From: Mortierella sp. BCC40632
Taxonomy: Eukaryota; Mortierellomycota; Mortierellomycetes; Mortierellales; Mortierellaceae
Reading direction: 5' to 3'
Length of the DNA stretch: 64,000 nt
NCBI GenBank assembly: GCA_011634665.1
Contig: WAEK01000029.1
Span: forward strand, 58,501 to 122,500
Shown here: positions 57,988 to 64,000 of the stretch, piece after piece
How the letters are laid out: each line of letters begins with the position of its first letter
How positions within the stretch are numbered: position 1 is the stretch's first letter
Program-made: the position numbers and the translations under genes
The notes under the pieces: generated by a model
The model's database searches: none
Told to the model about the DNA's origin: nothing
Seen by the model: only the letters and a program-made list of their open reading frames with translations

Positions 57988-58218
57988 ATGCTTTCCAACA
58001 AGTTGATCCTCGTTGCTCTTATGGGCATTGCTATGATGACCGGCTCCACCGAGGCCTCTCCTGTCCCTGCTGCTCTTATCGAGAAGCGCGCTACCTGCCT
58101 TGCCTTGGGCCAGCGATGCAGTACCATTCCCAGTGTCACCCAACCCCGCTGCTGCACCTTCCTTGTCTGCGATATCTACAAGGCTGTCTGCAAGAGCGGA
58201 ATCGTCATCAGAGATTAA
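57988..58218 (+). CDS. Small secreted peptide precursor with knottin-like cysteine pattern
   Basis: Single exon, 76 residues. Residues 1-23 are a signal peptide, followed by a short pro-region ending in Lys33-Arg34, a Kex2-type cleavage site. The predicted mature peptide has six Cys at 37, 44, 55, 56, 61 and 68: C-x6-C-x10-CC-x4-C-x6-C, the spacing class of inhibitor-cystine-knot (knottin) peptides. Fold is inferred from spacing alone. Knottin-like fungal peptides include protease inhibitors, antimicrobials and effectors; nothing here selects one. The start ATG at 57988 was chosen over the longer upstream frame because it begins the signal peptide and follows a typical leader. Codon use is strongly biased to C-ending codons, which suggests high expression. 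Confidence 0.75.
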   Translation: MLSNKLILVALMGIAMMTGSTEASPVPAALIEKRATCLALGQRCSTIPSVTQPRCCTFLVCDIYKAVCKSGIVIRD

Positions 58219-58397
58219 ATCCAAACTGTTCCTTTGCCCCCCCCCCCTCTCCCCTGTGTGTGCGACCTACCCCCTACTGTCATGCCTGTCGCATGGAGCG
58301 ATGTATATACTATTGAGCAAGTAAAAAAAAAAAAAAAAAAAGAGAGAGTTCCATTGTAGAATAGCATTCCCCTGAGATTCCCATTTTGCCTCTTTTG

Positions 58398-58434
<37 letters not shown>

Positions 58435-58629
58435 GGAATAAAAATCCTGTTTGCATTATATCTTCATTTTACAACGCTTTTATCCTTCCTCTTGTGTACT
58501 CGGAGGTAATGCAAAACCAATTATCACAGAAAAAAAAAAAAAAACACACACACACACCTTTTATTACAAGAGTACAAACACAGAAAAGAAAAGAAAAGAA
58601 AGAAAAGAACGAACGTTGCTGCATTGTAT

Positions 58630-58662
<33 letters not shown>

Positions 58663-58820
58663 AAAAAGAAAAAGGAATGGAAGGGGGGAAAAGAAAGGCC
58701 CTCTATAAAAAAATCTCTGGGTTATGTGAGCCTACACAAGCAGAGGCTTTCTGAGGCTCCTTACATTTTTGGTTTTTCTCGAGGACTCTGTCGAAATGGT
58801 ATCCATGGTCCTCAAAAGTT
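58219..58820. other. Convergent spacer with A/T homopolymers
   Basis: Contains a C10 run (58236-58245), A18 (58323-58340), adjacent T18 and A17 runs (58400-58434) and A28 (58634-58661). No gene is supported; open frames here are Lys/Glu runs. Confidence 0.5.
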
Positions 58821-61800
58821 TTATCCTTGTCGGTGGAGGTCACTGTTTATCTTGTCAATCTCCGTGGCCATCGTACCCATCTTCATACCGTCTTCATTGG
58901 TCTCTCCTCCAGTTGCCTTACGCTCAAGGCTAGGGCGATTGTTGATAGCAGGAGGCGAGACATTGCTCACTGTTTGATCAGCAGCCAGTCTCGGCTTTGA
59001 TCGGGCCAGCCGTCCCAAGGCGTCCTGTCTCTGTCCTGCAACAGTCGATGGCGACGTGTTCGACGAAGCCGATGGTGATGTGGTGTTTTCACGAGAGGAA
59101 ATCTGGATGTCCAACTCCAAAAGAGACTCACTCAGAAGGGTATTCAGCTCTGAGTGACCATTTTGTCGAAATTGATGAGAGGAAGGCGGGGATAGACCGC
59201 TGCTGGTGGTGCTTGGCAATGAGCTCATGGACCTATTGAAGCCACGCAACCGTGTCAAACTATGGTCTTGCTGTCGAGGCTTTTGCCGACCCAAAGCTCC
59301 TTCGTTGTAGCTAGCACCTGAGCTGCTGTTTGTCTCGCTTGGGCTCTGGCTTCCGGGAAAGGGCCCTCCGCCCATGCTTGCCAGAGCAGTTGTTGCAAAT
59401 TCCTCTGCTCTCTGTTTGGCAATGAGGGCTGCTTGTGCCCTGTTCTTCATGTCGTGAGCATTTGCCTCCAACACTCTCAAACCATCTTCAATCTTGGATT
59501 GCAGCCGTGTCAGCTTCTTTTGCATCCTCAATTCGGCAATCGGATCCGATGTTGCTCCGCTTTGCTGATGCAGTTGCAGCGATGTCGATGTGCTCGCTGA
59601 AGAGTCTTCGTCGGGGCCATAGACGAATCCAAGCTTGGACTGGATAGTTGTCGAGAATTCGTCCGCCCAAGAATTGACCATACGAAGTTCGCCTTTGAGC
59701 TCATTCAATTGGTCGTCCTTCTTACTGTTTTCATCGTTGATTTCCTGCATATATCTCTCGATTTGTTGCATGCTACCGCTTAGATTCTTGCCTTCGGACG
59801 AGTTGGTGCCATATTCAGAGCCATCTATACTACCGGTCGAACTCTGGTTGCTGCTACCGCCGTTCGCAATGCTGCTATTGCTGCTGCCAAGTCCATTAGG
59901 GAAGATCATACTCTGGATCCTGAGATGAGAGTGTTCCTTCTTCCACTTGGCCTTTTCTTCTTTTTCCATATCTCGAGCCATCTCTAGTTGTCGTGTCGTT
60001 CTGGAAAGTTCTCGGTTCTCTCCATCCAATCGTCGCATTCCAGCATTCAATACTGCTCCCTCGTGTTGGAGAAGTGTCTCCTGGATCATCATCAGCCGTT
60101 CTGTCGACTCCTGAGTCATCTGAGAAAGCTCATCCACGTTCTGGATTGATGATGACAGCTGGCTGAACGCGCTTTTGATTGACTCGGGAGTAGCATTGGG
60201 GTCCTGGAAATTAATGGACGCCAAGCTGCTGTCCCGCATCTGTACCTCGATCGCAAGCGACTCTTTAAGAGTTTGAATATTTTGTTCCAGAGCGTCGCGT
60301 TCCTATACAAGAATAAAGGGATGGGTGGGAAGGAGGTATTCACATTAGGCCTCTTTTTCCTTCACTCCGATCAGAACTGTTACAGGAGATAAACGTCGAG
60401 TGGCGGCAAAATTTACCTTCTTAAGACTCTCTACTTCTTCAAGTGTCAAGACCCTGTAGATTCGAGTCGAAATTACAGACTGCATGATGACCTTTTGTGC
60501 CGTCTTTGGGTCCAGAGTTTTCATGACATCCTGCGGAAGAATACCCATGCTCGCTCGCTTCTTCAAAATCTCGTCAGGACTGGGTACGTTGGGCATGGGC
60601 AACAGGTCAAGACCGAATCGAACCGACTTGTGAACGCCAGCTACAGGATTGGATCCACGATGACCCGCCCCTGACGTTGACCCAGAACTTACACCCGAGC
60701 CCGGTGTAGAGTGCTGGCTTGGTGCCTTTTCTTGAGAGTGACGACGGGGCCCACCTGCTCTTGCATTCGCAAGCGCATCCTCCTCCCAGGCAGTACTGGC
60801 TTTCCATGAAGAGGCCATCATCCCCAAGGGTCGTTCATCATCATCATCATCATCGTCATCAAGAATAGAGCCACGAGATAGATCAGGATGACTTCCGCCT
60901 CGTGTTCTACGGTAATGTGCCTGGGCCTTGGCCTGATTCTTGTACATTCTCCCATGACCTGGACCACCCATGGGAAGGGGTTCTGTCGCCAAGGGATCAA
61001 CACCCACTCTGTTAGCTACCCCGGGAGCGCGACCTCGATTAGGTGTGGGGGGAAGACTCTTTTCATCCAACAAAAGATTCTCCTGGGATACGGCCCGCGT
61101 ACGCGCGAGCGAGTGATTTCGTTGCTGCAAATGATGTTGGTACTGTTGCATTTGACTCTGGATATGTTCTGGCGGTTGGTCGAAAAAGGCTGCATGTGGT
61201 TGCTCATGAGGGTCGTGGCGTGGTTGGTTCCCTGGTTGAAAGTGTACGGGGGTCGTCTTCTTGTTTGGACCACGACCACCCCTGTTAAAGTCATCTTCTA
61301 CAAATGGGACCTTGATGTCCCTGGAAATGTATAGTGCCGCATTCGGTCGTTGCATGGGCAAGTCATCCTGTCCTGGCCGGAGTTTCTTTGCTGGGTCAAT
61401 GACTTCACCGACCTCAATTGCTTCATTCATCTGCGACAAAATGCCACCTTGCTGCGAAGAGGCCTTTTGGAGGGACACGCTACCCTGGGGTGGTTCTGGC
61501 TCACCCAGATACATGCCGCCTGGTCCAGGTCTATCCTTGTCCTGAATCAACATTCGACTGATGGCCACAGGTGGATAAATGACCAAAGGATGGGAGGAAG
61601 TTGGCAAACTCAGTGTACTCACTGAACTAAAGGACATATGTCCCGGGCGATCCTTCGGACTAGAGTCGCGGAGCTCTTCATTGGGTAGCTGGCCACCAAA
61701 TCGCCAGTCGTCCGGCATAAAAGAGTCATGCTGATTCTGCGATGCACCTGTAGCAGGGTTCGTAGGCTCTGGATGTTGGAACTGAGAGTTATTGCGGCGA

Positions 61801-63695
61801 TGCCCTTGATTATTGTTTGGTTTACGAGCTCCATTGGCGCCCAATTCCCCGCCTGTATCAAAGAGAACCTTGATGACAGGCTTGCCTCCAGACTCGGATG
61901 AACTTGATGTATCCTTATCCTTTCTGTTCTGTACACCCTTTTTCCCGTTTCCTATTGGTCAAATGGTAATTTTTGGTCAACGGGTGCACAATGTGTCTAT
62001 TCAACGTTTCACAGTCGGTGACACGTTTTGGGGAGGAGCATGTTCTGAGAAACCAAGTTTTTGAAATCTCTTCTTACCATTCCGTGCCTTGTCGAAGCTG
62101 AACCTTTGAAAGGTTGGCACTGTTTTGCCCCCAGCAGAAGGGTTCCAGAACTGTGGCAGGTCATCTGGGTTTGAGGACGAAGGCTCCTTTTTGTCAGAGC
62201 CCTTCCGATTCAACCCACCAACGACACTCCGGAAAGCAGTGTCCGACGCAAGTCGTGCCATCTTGAACAAATTCTTTCCTGAGCCTTTGCGTGTTGGGAG
62301 AGCCGAGGCGGGGATGGTGGTGTGAATGCTCACCCCAGAGCCAGTAGCACTTCCCGTTGTGGTCCCGTTTGTAAATGCTCCAGACGATGTCGAATGCGAG
62401 TCTGACGAAAAGGGATCCGTATCCAACTCCTCAGTCGGTGACTGTGAAAACCGTTCGTTGAAAAGGTCCTGACGCAGCTTTTGAGCATTTGCAGCCTGAT
62501 GCTGTTGTCTCTTTTGCTCTTGCACGTGCATTTGGCGCTCTCTGATCTCATGGATAAGTTCCTGCTGCATATCAAGGTCCTGACGATCGGACACGCCACT
62601 GCCATCATCGATCAGTCCATGGGTCGTACCATTCTAATCAAATAAAATATGCCCGTTTGAATTAGTCCGATTCATCTGCATGCCTTTCCCTTCCCCCTTC
62701 CCCTCCCATGCTGTATTGTTGACGATGTCCGAAAGTATCCCAAGACCTCTATTTGAGACATTGAGCTTGAGCCTCTTTGTACTTACGACATTCAATGGCT
62801 GTCGGCTAATTGTTGTCGCTGCCACTGCAGCAATTGCACTTATCTTGCCCAGTCCCAGCCGAGGGGACATTGTTCGAGAATTATATCGGATCGAGTTGGC
62901 CCTATATGAAGCATAGTCGCTAAAGGTCGATCCCATACTGTCAGTTGTCAAATCTCCAGCCATAGCTGAGGACGTAGTGGAAATGGTGGTGGTCATGGTT
63001 GTTGTTGCCATAGTAGTCGATGTAGGTATGGGTTCGGAGAAGGCATTGTCCTCCTGCTCTACGTGACTCTCTTGGATAGTCTTTTGTTGCATCGTGAACT
63101 GACGCTGAGAAAGAAGCATAGGGCCGGCGAGAAATGGATTGGGTTGGTTGGGGTGGGTATAGTACGTGGAGCCTCTGCTCTTGGCCACTGCTACAGTCTC
63201 GCTAGTGGCCTCAAAAACCGCTGGTCGAGGAGGAGATGGAGGTCCAAAGGGCGAGTCGATAAATGTAACGTTCTGGGGTGTAGCGGTTGATGGCGCTTTG
63301 TAAAAACCATATGCTCGATCAACAGCGATATCCTGACGACTTGACTCTGTTGTCACGGTTTGCTGCAGCTGCAGAGGGTCGATCGCAGATCGTGTCAAGG
63401 TAGTGGTCGTGGTTGTTGTCGTGGTCGTGGTCGTGGTTGCCACTCCGGATGGCGGAGGCAAAGGGAACAGGGTGCTCCTCGAGTCTGCAGTCAACTCCGC
63501 TGTTGCCTGAGAGTGCAACACAAGCTGTCCTTCTTCCTGTGATTCGTCCTGGTCCTGTGGTTGTGGTGTCTGCCGTCTGTTTAGGGGGACGAGAGGCTCG
63601 AGCTGACTCTGCAGAAAACTGGTTGGGATCGAAGACACTTCTGGTTCAAATAAAAAGTCTCCATAAGCGCTAAAGCGTTCGTTCGCCCTGTTATT
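58821..63695 (-). CDS. Uds1-type (up-regulated during septation) coiled-coil protein, 5' end unresolved
   Basis: Exons on the minus strand: 62787..63695, 62078..62633, 60417..61951, 58821..60302, all in phase; at least 1493 residues. The first exon shown begins at an acceptor (AG at 63696-63697) without an ATG, so a further 5' exon lies at 63.7-64 kb or beyond; a two-codon ATGGCA with a GT donor in that region is one candidate. The N-terminal half is disordered, with poly-Thr (near 63400-63440), Pro/Ser tracts and a poly-Asp run (60838-60862). The Uds1-like core is STRIYRVLTLEEVESLKK joined to ERDALEQNIQTLKESLAIEV, followed by a long coiled coil. Uds1 proteins are fungal and associated with septation and growth. 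The family call is moderate; function is inferred. Confidence 0.65.
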
Positions 63696-64000
63696 CTAAT
63701 AAAGAAATGGTCAAGACGAGCGTTTTGTGGAAAAAAATACGGGAGGCAGTGTTAACTTTAGGTTCAAGTGTGAAAGCAAAAGAGGTGGAAGAAAACAAGG
63801 ACAAGGAAAAGTTCTTTGTCTTCTTTAGCTAGTATCCCTATCAGCCGATCTGACTACTGCCATATCCACCAGTTCAGTCCTTCGAAACGCTAGCAGGAGA
63901 GAGTGCGGCACAAGATAGTACATTGGACAGTTCTCCTTCCTCCTTCGTCTACTGATGTACACTCTCTATTACTACTCGCCCCTCCCGCGCGTGTCTAGGA
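63696..64000. other. Upstream region of the Uds1-like gene
   Basis: This holds the intron preceding the 63695 exon and probably the first exon or promoter. No convincing longer reading frame reaches the edge. Confidence 0.4.

Noticed and set aside
60838..60862. ATC/CAT trinucleotide array as a non-coding microsatellite
   Set aside because: It lies in the coding frame of the Uds1-like gene and encodes a poly-Asp run.
1..64000. CRISPR arrays, tRNA or rRNA genes, intact transposons
   Set aside because: No spaced direct repeats, no convincing A/B box or T-loop motifs, and no transposase or reverse transcriptase motifs were seen by eye. A tRNAscan or RepeatMasker run would be decisive.

Overview
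The window is nuclear DNA of a filamentous, early-diverging fungus. Genes carry several short GT-AG introns each. Fungal-type families are present: a Pho80/Pcl-like cyclin, a Cch1 calcium channel, glucosamine-6-phosphate acetyltransferase, an EF-hand MscS channel and a Uds1-type septation protein. They sit beside genes that yeasts lack, namely NELF-B, poly(ADP-ribose) glycohydrolase and a SelW/Rdx-like protein. Spacers and introns are full of CT/GA microsatellites and A or T homopolymers of 25-36 bases. This mix suggests Mucoromycota/Mortierellomycota; that placement is inference and no marker locus is present to prove it.

Left part (1-25 kb): a Tag1/DUF3712-type membrane protein (minus, cut by the window edge) is divergent from a Pcl-like cyclin across a 3.5-kb polypyrimidine-rich spacer. 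Then come a 12-exon NELF-B (COBRA1) gene, a secreted Pro-rich protein, methylthioadenosine phosphorylase, a hemerythrin-like protein and the seven-exon tRNA m1G37 methyltransferase TRM5. Spacers of 0.9-2.2 kb here show no coding signal.

Right part (25-64 kb): gene orientation alternates strictly (GNA1 -, MscS +, MED31 -, PARG +, CCH1 -, SelW-like +, SEC6 -, AP2 sigma +, eIF3L -), so almost every promoter is a head-to-head pair and almost every 3' end is convergent. Two small secreted cysteine-rich proteins lie at 54.9-58.2 kb around a gene-poor stretch. The window ends inside a long Uds1-domain coiled-coil protein whose first exon is not resolved.

Exon structures were worked out by hand. For every multi-exon gene read to its stop, the exon lengths sum to a multiple of three. 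Notable structures are a 4-nt microexon in the MscS gene, two GC-AG introns with the same AG|GCAAGT donor, an AP2 sigma exon that codes only the initiator Met, a PIP-box-like motif in the PARG insert, and a Q-E-E-E selectivity locus in Cch1.

Functional links are loose. NELF-B and MED31 act on RNA polymerase II, PARG removes poly(ADP-ribose), Cch1 and the EF-hand MscS channel both handle calcium, and SEC6 and AP2 sigma control exocytosis and endocytosis. I see no CRISPR array, rRNA, tRNA or intact transposon.
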